Positions 16,060 to 25,243 of a stretch of 64,000 bases of DNA are shown here, piece by piece (position 1 is the first letter of the stretch; each line of letters opens with the position of its first letter). Source of the DNA: Allobosea thiooxidans. Its GTDB lineage: Bacteria > Pseudomonadota > Alphaproteobacteria > Rhizobiales > Beijerinckiaceae. The position numbers were made by a program, and so were the translations under genes. Under the pieces are notes generated by a model, which searched no databases, was not told the DNA's origin, and saw only the letters and a program-made list of their open reading frames with translations. The stretch covers positions 1 through 64,000 of the forward strand of contig NZ_FUYX01000004.1 in the NCBI RefSeq assembly GCF_900168195.1. The letters run 5' to 3'.

Positions 16060-17034
16060 ATGAAGAAGCTTGTTCTTGGCCTCGCCGCCGCCGCGGCGCT
16101 GAGCTTCGCCGGCGGCGCCCAGGCGCAAGGCTATCCCACGAAGCCGATCACCATGATCGTGCCCTTCGCAGCTGGCGGGCCGACCGACATCATCGCCCGC
16201 ATCGTCGCCGACAACATGTCGAAGACGCTCGGCCAGCAGATCGTGATCGAGAACGTCGCGGGCGCCGGCGGCACCACCGGCATCACCCGCGCCGTGACCG
16301 CCGCGCCGGACGGCTACACCATCGCGATGGGCCATCTCGGCACCTTCTCGGCGGCGCCCGCCACCTATCCGGGCCTGAAATACGACCCGATCAACGGCAT
16401 GCAGACCATCGGCCTCGCCGGCGGCACGCCGATCCTGATCGTCGCGCGCAAGAACCTCGAGGCGCCCGACCTCAAGGCCTTCGTCGCCGCCGTCAAGGCC
16501 AACCCGGACAAGTTCAACGAGGCCCATGCCGGCCTCGGCTCAGTCTCCTGGACCACCTGCACCCTGTTCAAGGGCATTCTCGGCACGCCGAAGATCAACG
16601 CGGTCGCCTATCGCGGCACGGGCCCGGCGCTGAACGACCTCGTCTCCGGCCAGGTCGACTTCATGTGCGACCAGATCGTCTCGGTGGCCGAACAGGTCCG
16701 CTCCAACACGATCAAGGCCTATGCCATCGCCTCGGCCGAGCGCTCGCCGGCGCTGCCCGACGTCCCGACCACCAAGGAAGCCGGCCTGCCGGACTACCAG
16801 ATCGAGGCCTGGAACGGCATCGCCGGGCCGAAGGGCATGCCCAAGGAGGCCGTGGACAAGCTGGTCGACGCCCTCAACAAGGCGCTCAATGACGAGGGCA
16901 CCAAGAAGCGCCTGCTCGATCTCGGCACCGTGCTGCCGACGGCGGAGGAGCGTACCCCGGCCGGCTTCGCCGCCCTGATCAAGCGCGACGCCGACAAGCT
17001 GACGCCGGCGCTCTCCGCCGCCCCGAAGCAGTAA
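16060..17034 (+). CDS. tctC: Tripartite tricarboxylate transporter substrate-binding protein (Bug family)
   Basis: 324 residues with a Sec signal peptide ending AGGAQAQG (cleavage near residue 22) and the Bug/TctC fold. Visible signatures are YPTKPITMIVPFAAGGPTD at the start of domain 1, VIENVAGAGGTTGI and PDGYTIAMGHLGT around the binding cleft, and VPTTKEAGLPDYQIEAWNGI near 245-265. It captures the carboxylate ligand in the periplasm for TctAB. The ATG at 16060 follows a strong AGGGAGGGAAC ribosome-binding site. A terminator closes the operon. Confidence 0.95.
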   Translation: MKKLVLGLAAAAALSFAGGAQAQGYPTKPITMIVPFAAGGPTDIIARIVADNMSKTLGQQIVIENVAGAGGTTGITRAVTAAPDGYTIAMGHLGTFSAAPATYPGLKYDPINGMQTIGLAGGTPILIVARKNLEAPDLKAFVAAVKANPDKFNEAHAGLGSVSWTTCTLFKGILGTPKINAVAYRGTGPALNDLVSGQVDFMCDQIVSVAEQVRSNTIKAYAIASAERSPALPDVPTTKEAGLPDYQIEAWNGIAGPKGMPKEAVDKLVDALNKALNDEGTKKRLLDLGTVLPTAEERTPAGFAALIKRDADKLTPALSAAPKQ

Positions 17035-17059
17035 CCCGGCCGCGAAACGACACGATCGG

Positions 17060-17090
17060 CGGCGGGCCCTGTCGGGCCCGCCGTTTTCGT
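17060..17090 (+). terminator. Rho-independent terminator after tctC
   Basis: GGCGGGCCC (17061-17069) pairs with GGGCCCGCC (17074-17082) across a TGTC loop and is followed by GTTTTCGTTT. This marks the end of the LysR-tctBAC operon. Confidence 0.9.
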
Positions 17091-17265
17091 TTCGCCCGGG
17101 GCCGCGGCTTCTCCCGCAAGACTCCTGAACTGACAAGCCATTGTTTCATCAGCGATTTTTGTGGCCCGTTGCCGGGCGTTAACATCTCGTGACCCCGCCA
17201 TGGTGGAACAGCTCCGCCGGCCATCCGGTTGTCTCTCCGAAGTTCGCTTCGAAAGGAGAGACATC

Positions 17266-17700
17266 ATGTTCAAGAAACTTGCTCTTGTAGCCGCCCTGAC
17301 CATCACCCCGGCCGTCGCCTTCGCCCAGAGCCAGCCGCCCTCAGGCGGCGCCGTCGGCGGCGCGACCAGCGGCGCTGCGGCGGGTGCGGTCGGCGGCGCG
17401 GTTGTCGGCGGCCCGGTGGGTGCGGTCGTCGGCGGCGTCGGCGGCGCGGTCGTCGGTGCGATCGTCGGCGACGTCGCGGAGCCCAAGTTCCGGACCTATG
17501 TCGTCGAGCAGCGCGTGCCGTCCTACACCTATGCCGAGCCGGTCGCGGTCGGCACGGTGCTCCCGGCCGAGGGCGTCGTTTATCGCCGCCTGCCGGCCGA
17601 GTACGGCCCCAGCGCCTCGAACTACAGCTACACGGTGGTGAACGACCGCACCGTCATCGTCGAGCCGCAGACTCGCCGCGTGGTGCAGATCATCGATTGA
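17266..17700 (+). CDS. Secreted DUF1236 protein with glycine-zipper region
   Basis: The 144-residue protein has a Sec signal peptide (MFKKLALVAALTITPAVAFA), a Gly/Ala/Val stretch of GAVGGAV-type repeats (about residues 28-72) that resembles a glycine-zipper membrane-insertion segment, and a C-terminal DUF1236 domain (about 80-144, including YAEPVAVGTVLPAEGVVYR). The start at 17266 is supported by AAAGGAGAG eight bases upstream. A paralogue lacking the glycine zipper follows after a terminator. The function of DUF1236 is unknown; the signal peptide places it in the periplasm or envelope. Confidence 0.88.
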   Translation: MFKKLALVAALTITPAVAFAQSQPPSGGAVGGATSGAAAGAVGGAVVGGPVGAVVGGVGGAVVGAIVGDVAEPKFRTYVVEQRVPSYTYAEPVAVGTVLPAEGVVYRRLPAEYGPSASNYSYTVVNDRTVIVEPQTRRVVQIID

Positions 17701-17722
17701 CACCCGTCCCTCTGCATGAATG

Positions 17723-17760
17723 GGCCCGTCCCGGCAACGGGGCGGGCCTATCTCGTTCTT
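17723..17760 (+). terminator. Terminator between the two DUF1236 genes
   Basis: GGCCCGTCCCG (17723-17733) and CGGGGCGGGCC (17738-17748) form an 11-bp stem (one G-T pair) with a GCAA tetraloop. It is followed by TATCTCGTTCTT, weakly T-rich. Confidence 0.75.
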
Positions 17761-17837
17761 GTGATCGGCGAGGCACGAAACTGCCGCAGGCTGCGCGCAT
17801 TCTTGCCATGGGGCGAGGCAGATATCGGAGGTCGATC

Positions 17838-18248
17838 ATGATCAAGCGGCTTCTACTGGCAGCCGTTCTTGCAGCCATTCCCGCAACCGCTTTCGCGCAG
17901 GACAAGGGACCCATCATCCGCGATCCCAACGGCGGCTCCATGCATGACCCGGTCCTGGCCGGCAGGGAGACGAACTTCGTGCCGTTCTTCGCGCCGCCCC
18001 CACGGGCTCACGCCGCCGGGATGATCAACGACGATGCCGCCTTCCGGAACTATGTGATGGCGCAGCGCATGCGGTCATATCGCTATGCCGAGCCGGTCGA
18101 AGTCGGCACCGTGCTGCCGGCGCGCGGCGTCGTCTATCGCAACGTGCCCGCGGAATATGGTGCGCCCGGCTATCGCTACACCGTCGTGAACAACGAAGCC
18201 GTCATCGTCGAGCCGCGCACGCGCCGCGTGGTCGAAATCATCGAGTGA
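17838..18248 (+). CDS. Secreted DUF1236 protein
   Basis: 136 residues: a Sec signal peptide (MIKRLLLAAVLAAIPATAFA), a short Pro-rich linker, then a DUF1236 domain (about 65-136) clearly paralogous to the gene upstream. YAEPVEVGTVLPARGVVYR matches YAEPVAVGTVLPAEGVVYR, and both end in a RTRRVV-type motif. The start at 17838 has a GGAGGTCG ribosome-binding site. It lacks the glycine-rich zipper of its neighbour, so the pair differs in the middle domain only. Function unknown, envelope location predicted. Confidence 0.85.
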   Translation: MIKRLLLAAVLAAIPATAFAQDKGPIIRDPNGGSMHDPVLAGRETNFVPFFAPPPRAHAAGMINDDAAFRNYVMAQRMRSYRYAEPVEVGTVLPARGVVYRNVPAEYGAPGYRYTVVNNEAVIVEPRTRRVVEIIE

Positions 18249-18261
18249 CACAACACAGCAT

Positions 18262-18289
18262 GGCCCCGGGCCGGGAACGGCGCGGGGCC
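18262..18289. terminator. Hairpin between convergent DUF1236 and upp genes
   Basis: GGCCCCG (18262-18268) pairs with CGGGGCC (18283-18289) in the 50-base gap between the two convergent genes. There is no T-run on either side, so it may be a weak bidirectional terminator. Confidence 0.5.
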
Positions 18290-18298
18290 TAGCGAGGC

Positions 18299-18940
18299 TC
18301 AGCGCGTGCCGAACATCCGGTCGCCGGCATCGCCGAGGCCCGGTACGATGTAGCCGTGGTCGTTGAGGCGCTCGTCGATCGCCGCCGTCCAGATCCGGAC
18401 ATCGGGATGGGCGCCGCGTAGCCGGGCGATGCCTTCCGGGGCGGCGAGCAGGCAGACGAAGCGCAGATCCTTCGCCCCGCGCTCCTTGAGACGCTCGACC
18501 GCGGCTACGGCGGAGTTGGCCGTCGCCAGCATCGGGTCCATCACCACGATCATGCGGTCGGCGATGTCCGACGGCGCCTTGAAGTAATATTCCACCGCCT
18601 GGAGCGTGTCGGGATCGCGGTAAAGGCCGATATGGGCGACGCGCGCCGCCGGCACGAGCTCAAGCATGCCGTCGAGGAAGCCGACGCCCGCCCGCAGGAT
18701 CGGGGCGAAGACCAGCTTCTTGCCGGAGATGATCGGCTGCATCGATTTCTGCAGCGGCGTCTCGATCTCGATCAGCTCGGTCGGAAGGTCGCGCGTCACC
18801 TCGTAGCAGAGCAGCATGCCGATCTCGTTGAGGAGCTGGCGGAAGCTCTTGGTCGAGCGGTCCTTCTCGCGCATCAGCGTCAGCTTGTGCTGGACCAGCG
18901 GGTGATCGACGACGGTGACGCCGTCCTGGCTCGCAGTCAT
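18299..18940 (-). CDS. upp: Uracil phosphoribosyltransferase
   Basis: 213 residues, the usual length, with the type I PRTase PRPP loop [13 protein letters not shown] (about 132-145) and the uracil-binding C-terminus ([20 protein letters not shown]). It makes UMP from uracil and PRPP. Alone it would be pyrimidine salvage. Here it is the last gene of a three-gene minus-strand set with URC1- and URC4-like genes, and in the URC uracil-degradation route of yeasts the first step is exactly this conversion to UMP. A 116-base gap containing a hairpin separates it from URC4. Confidence 0.95.
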   Translation of the reverse strand: MTASQDGVTVVDHPLVQHKLTLMREKDRSTKSFRQLLNEIGMLLCYEVTRDLPTELIEIETPLQKSMQPIISGKKLVFAPILRAGVGFLDGMLELVPAARVAHIGLYRDPDTLQAVEYYFKAPSDIADRMIVVMDPMLATANSAVAAVERLKERGAKDLRFVCLLAAPEGIARLRGAHPDVRIWTAAIDERLNDHGYIVPGLGDAGDRMFGTR

Positions 18941-19012
18941 ACGCCCGTTTCCCCTCTTCTTCTCAACCTTCGCCGCAACCCCGGACAGGCGGCCCCGGCC
19001 GCGCCAATCCGG

Positions 19013-19046
19013 GGTCCTTGCACTCGCCCGGGAGTGACCAAGGACC
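19013..19046 (-). repeat. Intercistronic hairpin between URC4-like gene and upp
   Basis: GGTCCTTG-CACTC (19013-19025) pairs with GAGTG and CCAAGGACC (19032-19046) with a small bulge and a GCCCGG loop, a stem of about 13 bp. There is no T-run, so it is more likely an mRNA-stability or REP-like element than a terminator. It could lower or protect expression of upp relative to the upstream genes. Confidence 0.5.
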
Positions 19047-19056
19047 GACGCGGAAC

Positions 19057-20280
19057 CTAAAATACAGTGCCGTCGCTGACGATGCTCAGCGGCGGGCCGC
19101 CATCCACACGCTTTTCACGCGCGATGCGTCGGCCTGCGGCCCAGCTGCCGCCTTCGAGCACCTTGGCGAGCGGCAGTTCTTCGCGCGAGCGGCGCAGCCG
19201 CCGGCGGATCAGCGCCGCGATTTCGTCGAGCAGTGCGACGGTCAGCGCCCGCCACTCGACCACCAGAGGCGAGGAAACCTCGTGGGCCTTCCGCGCATCC
19301 GCCTCATCCTTCAGCGCGAGTACGCCGCTGTCGAGGAACAGCCCGCCGTTGCGGTATTCGGGCAGGCCTGTCAGCTCGTCGATGCCGACGACGGTGATGC
19401 CGGCCCATTGCAGCGGCTCGATCAGCGAATAGGTCAGCCATTGCGAGAGCTTGTGGAAGGGAACCAGTCCCTCGGTCGGCTCGCCCGGCGCGACCAGCGG
19501 GTGGCGCCAGGTATCGCCCAGCGCCACGCCCGCCAGCATCAGCCGCGAAGGCCAGATGCCGCCGAAGGTCGCCAGCACCTCGCCGAGCATGTGCGGCGCA
19601 CGCAGCATCCCGGTCTCGGCGGCGGCAGCGAAGCGGTCGAACAGGTCGCCGGGACGCGCCAGCCCCTGCCGCTCCAGCTCCTCGCCGAGGCGATTCAGCA
19701 GCGCCGCGCGCCCTTCGAGCGCGAGCAGCGGATTGTCCGGCCCGGCCTGGAAGCCCTGCGCCAGGGCCGCGGCGTCGAGATGCCTGAGGGCGGCGGCGTC
19801 GGCACGCAGCGGATCGGCCGGATCGCTGGAGAACAGGCCCGCCGCGAACATGTCGAGCGAAGCCAGCGCGAGTCCCTCGGAGCGGCCGATGTCGCGGCCG
19901 GTCACCGTGTCGCGATAGCGCCAGTCCGGCCCGGCCCCGGCATCGAGCAGGACGCTAACCACCGCGAGGTCATAGGCGGCGCGGCCGCGGGCTGCCGGAT
20001 CGGAGAAGCCGGCAGCCTGGTCGAGCCTGCGCCAGCGATCGTCGCCCGCGACGACAAAATGGCGCCAGCGCGCATGGAAGGGGATGTCGAGCGTCGGATA
20101 ATTCGCGCGAATGGTCTCGAGCACATAGTCGGCGCAGGCCTCCAGCCGCTCCGGACGGATCTCGAAATGCAGCAGCCGGCCGGCGAGCCCGAGCTCCAGC
20201 ATCTCCCGCGCGCGCTCGCGCACGGCGGCAGGTTTCAACAGGGCACGGAACGTCTCGGGATCGCGGTCAGGCATCGTCAA
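19057..20280 (-). CDS. URC4/Urg3-type protein (DUF1688), uracil catabolism
   Basis: 407 residues matching the DUF1688 family by features I recognise: [15 protein letters not shown] near the N-terminus, [19 protein letters not shown] in the middle, and [16 protein letters not shown] plus [20 protein letters not shown] near the C-terminus. URC4 is essential for the reductase-independent uracil degradation pathway described in the yeast Lachancea kluyveri and in Aspergillus (Urg3). Its biochemical step is not established. It is soluble and lacks a signal peptide. It lies 22 bases after the URC1-like gene and before upp, which supports a joint pathway. Confidence 0.82.
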   Translation of the reverse strand: MTMPDRDPETFRALLKPAAVRERAREMLELGLAGRLLHFEIRPERLEACADYVLETIRANYPTLDIPFHARWRHFVVAGDDRWRRLDQAAGFSDPAARGRAAYDLAVVSVLLDAGAGPDWRYRDTVTGRDIGRSEGLALASLDMFAAGLFSSDPADPLRADAAALRHLDAAALAQGFQAGPDNPLLALEGRAALLNRLGEELERQGLARPGDLFDRFAAAAETGMLRAPHMLGEVLATFGGIWPSRLMLAGVALGDTWRHPLVAPGEPTEGLVPFHKLSQWLTYSLIEPLQWAGITVVGIDELTGLPEYRNGGLFLDSGVLALKDEADARKAHEVSSPLVVEWRALTVALLDEIAALIRRRLRRSREELPLAKVLEGGSWAAGRRIAREKRVDGGPPLSIVSDGTVF

Positions 20281-20301
20281 CTCGGCTGGGCGTGGGCGGA
20301 A

Positions 20302-21564
20302 TCAGAACTTGTCGAGGTCGCGGCCGACCGTCCCCTTGAGCGCGTTGTCGCCGGGGGCTCCGTCCGGCGAGTAATAGCCGGCCGCCTTCTTGGCCTCGAT
20401 CTCGACGGAAGCGTCCGGGGGGACGAGCTCGGGCGGGATGGCGACGCGCTCGCCAATAGCGATGCCGCTCTCGACCATGGCGTCGTACTTCATGTTCGAC
20501 ATCGACATCAGCCGGTCGATCCGCGTCACGCCGAGCCAGTGCAGCACATCGGGCATGAGCTGCTGGAAGCGGGCATCCTGCACACCGGCGACGCATTCGG
20601 TGCGCTCGAAATAGGTCGCGGCGGAATCGCCGCCCTCCTGGCGCTTGCGGGCGTTGTAGACGAGGAACTTGGTCACCTCGCCGAGCGCCCGCCCCTCCTT
20701 GCGGTTGTAGACGATCAGGCCGACGCCGCCGCTCTGCGCCTCCTTCACGCATTCCTCGATGCCGTGGATCAGGTAGGGCCGGCAGGTGCAGATGTCCGAG
20801 CCGAAGACGTCCGAGCCGTTGCACTCGTCATGGACGCGGCAGGCGATGCGCTTCCTGGGATCGGCGAGCGCGGAGACCTCGCCCATGACATAGGCCGTGA
20901 TCGAGCCGATCGGCGGCAGGAAGACCTTGAGGTCCGGCCGCGTCACCAGCTCGGGATACATGCCGCCGGTCTGCTCGAAGAGCGTGCGGCGCAGCTCGTT
21001 CTCGGTCGTGCCGAAGCGCTCGGCGATGCCCGGCAGATACCAGACCGGGTCGACCGCGATCTTGGTGACGGAGATGTCGCCGGACGGATGCAGGATGTGG
21101 CCGTCCGCGGCGAGGCGATGCGCACCCATGGCGGCGAGGATCTCCGGCAGGTTGAGCCGCGCCTTGGTGATCGCGATCGAGGGGCGAATGTCGACGCCCT
21201 CGCCGATCAGCTTGCCGAAATCCTGCGCCACCGTATGCCCGAAGGGATCGAGCGAAACGATCTTCTTCGGATCGGCCCATTGCGGTTGCGGCGTGATCTC
21301 GGCCGTCGGATGGGTGTTGGTCAGATCCGGGCGCTGCGAGGGGTTCATCGCGCGCGCCGAGATCGCGAGCGCGCGATACACCGAATAGGAGCCGCCATGG
21401 GCGCCTATGACGTTGCGGTCGGCCGGGTTGGTGGTCGAGGCGATGATCGGGCCGCGCTCGGCCGCCGTCGGAGCGCCCCATCGGATCGGGAAGCGGGCGG
21501 CGGCGCTGCCCGGTTCGGGATGGGAGGTCAGACGGATGTGGCCCGTGCGGTTCGGCGCGTTCAT
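20302..21564 (-). CDS. URC1-type GTP cyclohydrolase II paralogue, uracil catabolism
   Basis: About 420 residues, twice the size of housekeeping RibA. The C-terminal half is GTP-cyclohydrolase-II-like and keeps the zinc cysteines (ECNGSDVFGSDICTC near 273-288) and the YNRKEGRALGE loop. The RibA motif TNNPKK is replaced by SMSNMKYDAM, as expected for the URC1 branch. The N-terminal half is family-specific. In yeast, URC1 acts in uracil breakdown downstream of UMP, probably opening the pyrimidine ring. I chose the start MNAPNRTG at 21564; an upstream Met would extend translation into a leader hairpin. It is the first gene of the operon with URC4 and upp. Confidence 0.85.
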   Translation of the reverse strand: MNAPNRTGHIRLTSHPEPGSAAARFPIRWGAPTAAERGPIIASTTNPADRNVIGAHGGSYSVYRALAISARAMNPSQRPDLTNTHPTAEITPQPQWADPKKIVSLDPFGHTVAQDFGKLIGEGVDIRPSIAITKARLNLPEILAAMGAHRLAADGHILHPSGDISVTKIAVDPVWYLPGIAERFGTTENELRRTLFEQTGGMYPELVTRPDLKVFLPPIGSITAYVMGEVSALADPRKRIACRVHDECNGSDVFGSDICTCRPYLIHGIEECVKEAQSGGVGLIVYNRKEGRALGEVTKFLVYNARKRQEGGDSAATYFERTECVAGVQDARFQQLMPDVLHWLGVTRIDRLMSMSNMKYDAMVESGIAIGERVAIPPELVPPDASVEIEAKKAAGYYSPDGAPGDNALKGTVGRDLDKF

Positions 21565-21585
21565 GGTCTCGCCCTGAAACAGGAA

Positions 21586-21616
21586 AGGGCCCCGAGACGG
21601 GAGCGTCCGGGGCCCT
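21586..21616 (-). terminator. Terminator or attenuator in the leader of the URC operon
   Basis: On the minus strand AGGGCCCCG and CGGGGCCCT (21616-21608 with 21594-21586), with an inner GACG/CGTC pairing across CTCC, form a very stable hairpin. It is followed by TTTCCTGTTT and then, about 20 bases later, the URC1 start. It lies within 100 bases of the stop of the small membrane-protein gene, so it could simply end that transcript. If the URC operon starts at the weak promoter-like pair TTGACG/TACACA (21658-21632), the hairpin would sit in the leader as an attenuator. Confidence 0.6.
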
Positions 21617-21663
21617 CTGGACCTCAAGAAGTGTGTACCAGCGCGTGGACGCCGTCAATCGCC

Positions 21664-21825
21664 TTAAAAAACAGCAAGATAGCGCAGCAGCGAGATGATG
21701 CCGATCACGATCACGATGATCTGGACGACGTTCTTGATCTGCCCGTCGAGCGGCAGCATCCGCACGAGGTAGAGGACGAGGCCGATAACGAGAACGGTGA
21801 TCAGCAGCGAAATCAGAATGCCCAT
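21664..21825 (-). CDS. Small hydrophobic membrane protein (Thivi_2564-like)
   Basis: A 53-residue protein starting MGILISLLITVLVIGLVLYL and ending LLRYLAVF. Two hydrophobic segments (about 1-22 and 33-53) flank a short loop with RMLPLDGQIK. This is the pattern of the small Thivi_2564-type membrane proteins common in alpha- and gammaproteobacteria, whose function is unknown. Codon use is normal for the region. It lies alone upstream of the URC operon on the same strand, with the leader hairpin between. Confidence 0.7.
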   Translation of the reverse strand: MGILISLLITVLVIGLVLYLVRMLPLDGQIKNVVQIIVIVIGIISLLRYLAVF

Positions 21826-22187
21826 GCTTTCAGCCCTTTGTCTCGGCCGGTAGCCGGCCCCCCGGAAGCCCCACCGCGACGCATTCGCGGCATGTCAGCC
21901 CCGCCGACAAAACGTCGCAGGGTGGGAAGAGGTTCCGTTTCGGACTTTCCCGACGAAGGGGCGGTGGCGATCGGCACGGGAAGCAGCGGCGTGATGGTCG
22001 GGCCTGTCCCGACCATCCACGCCTTCGCTGGCCGAAGGTCGTGCTCAAGACGTGGGTGCTCGCCACAGGGGCGAGCATGACCAAGAAGCGTCATTCTCGG
22101 GCGGAGCGAAGCGCAGACCCGAGAATCTCAGGACCAGAAGGAACTGGCTTCCGAGATGCTCGGGTCAAGCCCGAGCATGACGGCGGA
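21826..22187. repeat. Intergenic cluster of palindromic repeats
   Basis: No gene is visible in this 360-base gap. It holds three palindromes. GATGGTCGGG/CCCGACCATC lies at 21993-22017 (loop CCTGT), ATTCTCGGG/CCCGAGAAT at 22093-22126, and ATGCTCGGG/CCCGAGCAT at 22156-22178 (loop TCAAG). The first, with its flank reading GCGTGGATGG on the minus strand, recurs near 41784 and 42636, so it is a dispersed element. The last palindrome ends just 10 bases past the glyS stop and may serve as its terminator. Confidence 0.75.
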
Positions 22188-24326
22188 TCAGCCCGCGATG
22201 CGGTCGAAATCCGCGACCGCGCGGGTCGCCTGACGGAGCTGGTTGAGCAGCTTCAGGCGGTTGGCGCGCTGGGCCGGATCGGGATCGTTGACCGTGACCT
22301 TGTCGAAGAAGGCATCGACGGCGGGGCGCAGCTCCGCGAGAGCGGCCATGGCACCCTCGTAGTCCTCGGCGGCGACGGCGGCCTCGGCCTTCGGCGTGGC
22401 CTGCGCCAGCGCGACGGCGAGCGCCTTCTCCTCGATCAGGCCCGCTTCCGCGATGAGATGCAGATCCGGCGCGCCGGCGAAGGCGCCCTCCCCATCCTTC
22501 TTCTCCTCGGCCTTGAGGATATTGGCGGCGCGTTTGTAGCCCGCGAGCAGGTTCTTGCCGTCCTCGGTGTCGAGGAAGCGGCCGAGCGCGGCGACACGGC
22601 GAGTGATGAGGAGAAGGTCGTCGTTGGCAGAGCTGCCCTCGCCCAGCACGGCATCGACCAGATCATGCCGCGCGCCCTGGTCGCGAAGCATGACCTTCAG
22701 GCGGTCGTGGAAGAAGGAGAGGAGGTCCGCGTCCTTGACCGTCTGTGTCAGCGGGAACCGCACTCCATTCTCCACCACCAGCCGGATCACGCCCAGCGCC
22801 GCACGGCGCAGCGCATAGGGGTCCTTGCTCCCGGTCGGCTTCTCGTCGATGGCCCAGAAGCCGACGAGCGTGTCGAGCTTGTCGGCCAGCGCCACGGCGA
22901 CCGAGACTGGATCGTTCGGCACGCGGTCCGACGGGCCGAGCGGCTTGTAGTGCTCCTCGACCGCAGCCGCGACCGAAGCATCCTCGCCCTGCAATTCCGC
23001 GTATTTCCGGCCCATCAGGCCCTGCAGTTCCGGGAACTCTCCGACCATCTCGGTCGGCAGGTCGGCCTTGGCGAGTTTTGCCGCGCGCTCGGCCTTCGCC
23101 GGATCGGCTCCGACGATCGGGGCCAGTTCCTTCGCCAGCGCGGCGATACGCTGGACGCGCTCGCCTTGCGTGCCGAGCTTGGCGTGGAAGACGACGCCGA
23201 GCTTGTCGAGCTTGGCCATGCGCTGGTCGAGCGGTTTGGCGAGATCGAGCCCGAGCTTCTCGGCGCTGTCCTTGAAGGTATCGAGATCCGGCAGCGAGCC
23301 GCGATCGGTCTGCCAGAAATAGGCGGCATCCGAGAGGCGCGCCCGGACGACGCGGCCGTTGCCGGCGGTGATCGCCGCGCCGCCGTCGCTGGCCATCAGG
23401 TTCGAGACCAGGATGAAGCGGCTGGCGATGTTTCCGGCCGCGGGGTCGCGCAGCACGAAGCATTTCTGGTTCGCGCGGATGGTGGCGCGGATGGCCTCGC
23501 CGGGGATGTCGAGGAAGCGCTCCTCGAAGGAGCCCATCAGCACCACCGGCCATTCGACGAGGCCGGCGACCTCCTCCAGCAGCCCCTCGTCCTCGACGAG
23601 GTCGAGGCCCTGCGCGAAGGCGAGGTTGCGGGCGTCAGCGAGGATGATCTCCTTGCGCCGGTCGGCATCGAGCACGACCTTCGCCTTCTCGAGCGAGGCG
23701 ACATAGTCCTCCAGGCGCCGCACCGTGATCGGACCGGGCGCATGGAAGCGGTGGCCATAGGTGACGTTGCCCGAGACGATGCCGTCGACATCGAAATGCA
23801 CCACCTCCGGGTCCTCGGTCTCGGCGCCGAAGGTGCAGAGGATCGAGTGCAGGGGGCGGACCCAGCGCAGGCTGGCGCCAGCGGCCGAGGCCTTGCCCCA
23901 GCGCATCGACTTCGGCCAGGGGAAGGTGCGGATCACCGCCGGCACGATCTCGGCAATGGCCTGGATCGTCTCCTGCCCCGGCTTCTCGATGACGGCGACG
24001 TAGCTATCGCCCTTCTTCGGGTCGCTGACGATGGTCGCCTGGTCGAGCGAAGCCAGGCCCGCCGCCTTGAGGAAGCCCTGGACGGCGGCATCGGGGGCGC
24101 CGACGCGCGGACCCTTGCGCTCCTCGCGCACGTCGCGGCCGCGCACGGGCAGGCCGGCGACATGCAGCGCGAGGCGGCGCGGCGTGGCGAAGGCCCTGGC
24201 GCCCTCATAGACGAGGCCGCGCTCGACCAGCGCATCGGTGACGAGCTTCTTGAGGTCCTCGGCGGCCTTGCGCTGCATGCGCGCGGGAATTTCTTCCGAG
24301 AAGAGTTCGAGCAGAAGATCGGGCAT
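22188..24326 (-). CDS. glyS: Glycine--tRNA ligase beta subunit
   Basis: About 712 residues beginning [20 protein letters not shown], the signature start of GlyS. Internal motifs such as [14 protein letters not shown] and RFILVSNL fit the HD-like and tRNA-binding body, and there is a C-terminal DALR-type anticodon domain. With GlyQ it forms the alpha2beta2 glycyl-tRNA synthetase. The start at 24326 overlaps the glyQ stop by one base (TGATG), so the two subunits are translationally coupled. The frame is open upstream but that sequence is a shadow of glyQ. Confidence 0.97.
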   Translation of the reverse strand: MPDLLLELFSEEIPARMQRKAAEDLKKLVTDALVERGLVYEGARAFATPRRLALHVAGLPVRGRDVREERKGPRVGAPDAAVQGFLKAAGLASLDQATIVSDPKKGDSYVAVIEKPGQETIQAIAEIVPAVIRTFPWPKSMRWGKASAAGASLRWVRPLHSILCTFGAETEDPEVVHFDVDGIVSGNVTYGHRFHAPGPITVRRLEDYVASLEKAKVVLDADRRKEIILADARNLAFAQGLDLVEDEGLLEEVAGLVEWPVVLMGSFEERFLDIPGEAIRATIRANQKCFVLRDPAAGNIASRFILVSNLMASDGGAAITAGNGRVVRARLSDAAYFWQTDRGSLPDLDTFKDSAEKLGLDLAKPLDQRMAKLDKLGVVFHAKLGTQGERVQRIAALAKELAPIVGADPAKAERAAKLAKADLPTEMVGEFPELQGLMGRKYAELQGEDASVAAAVEEHYKPLGPSDRVPNDPVSVAVALADKLDTLVGFWAIDEKPTGSKDPYALRRAALGVIRLVVENGVRFPLTQTVKDADLLSFFHDRLKVMLRDQGARHDLVDAVLGEGSSANDDLLLITRRVAALGRFLDTEDGKNLLAGYKRAANILKAEEKKDGEGAFAGAPDLHLIAEAGLIEEKALAVALAQATPKAEAAVAAEDYEGAMAALAELRPAVDAFFDKVTVNDPDPAQRANRLKLLNQLRQATRAVADFDRIAG

Positions 24327-25243
24327 CACGCAGCTCCCCCGCCGACGGTCTTCAGCCAGGCTGCGCCGCAGGCCTTGGCGAGCTCGCGCACGCGCAGGAT
24401 GTAGCTCTGCCGCTCGGTGACCGAGATCACGCCGCGGGCATCGAGCAGGTTGAAGATGTGGCTGGCCTTGATGCACTGGTCATAGGCCGGCAGGGCGAGT
24501 TCGTGACGCGGCTGGTTGGCGCCGGCGGCCGGCTCGCCGGCGGCGAGCAGGGCCTTGCATTCGGCCTCCGCATCCGAGAAGTGCCGGAACAGCATCTCGG
24601 TGTTGGCATGCTCGAAATTGTGCCGCGAATATTCCTGCTCGGCCTGCAGGAAGACGTCGCCATAGGAGATCCGGCCCTCGCCATCGAGGCCGTTAAAGTT
24701 GAGATCGTAGACGTTCTCGACGCCCTGAACATACATCGCCAGACGCTCGAGGCCGTAGGTCAACTCACCCGCGACCGGGGCGCATTCGACGCCTGCGACC
24801 TGCTGGAAATAGGTGAACTGGCTCACCTCCATGCCGTCGCACCAGCATTCCCAGCCGAGGCCCCAGGCGCCCAGCGTCGGGCTTTCCCAATCGTCCTCGA
24901 CGAAGCGCACGTCATGCAGGCCGAGATCGACGCCGATGGCCCTGAGCGAGTCGAGATAGAGCTGCTGCAGGTCCGGCGGCGACGGCTTCAGGATGACCTG
25001 GAACTGGTAGTAATGCTGCAGGCGGTTGGGGTTCTCGCCATAACGTCCGTCCTTGGGGCGGCGCGAGGGCTGGACATAGGCTGCGCGCCAGGGCTTCGGC
25101 CCGAGCGCCCGCAGCGTCGTCGCCGGGTGGAAGGTGCCGGCGCCGACCTCCATGTCGTAGGGCTGCAGCACCACGCAACCTCGCTCGGCCCAGAAGCGCT
25201 GCAGCGTCAGCAGCAGCCCCTGGAAGGAGCGGGTCGGATCCAT
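24326..25243 (-). CDS. glyQ: Glycine--tRNA ligase alpha subunit
   Basis: 305 residues from [20 protein letters not shown], the usual GlyQ length. Class II catalytic motifs are plain: [35 protein letters not shown] and [20 protein letters not shown]. An in-frame Met 18 codons upstream (25297) would give a 323-residue form with an unconserved leader, and I prefer the shorter. It aminoacylates tRNA-Gly with GlyS. The same window holds the glycine cleavage operon, but there is no direct link. Confidence 0.97.
   Translation of the reverse strand: MDPTRSFQGLLLTLQRFWAERGCVVLQPYDMEVGAGTFHPATTLRALGPKPWRAAYVQPSRRPKDGRYGENPNRLQHYYQFQVILKPSPPDLQQLYLDSLRAIGVDLGLHDVRFVEDDWESPTLGAWGLGWECWCDGMEVSQFTYFQQVAGVECAPVAGELTYGLERLAMYVQGVENVYDLNFNGLDGEGRISYGDVFLQAEQEYSRHNFEHANTEMLFRHFSDAEAECKALLAAGEPAAGANQPRHELALPAYDQCIKASHIFNLLDARGVISVTERQSYILRVRELAKACGAAWLKTVGGGAA

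Noticed and set aside
19018-22080. A 1020-codon open frame on the plus strand opposite the URC operon
   Set aside because: It is an antisense shadow of three genes on the minus strand that have clear families. Its product is Arg/Gly/Asp-rich and without domain character, as expected from GC-rich reverse frames.
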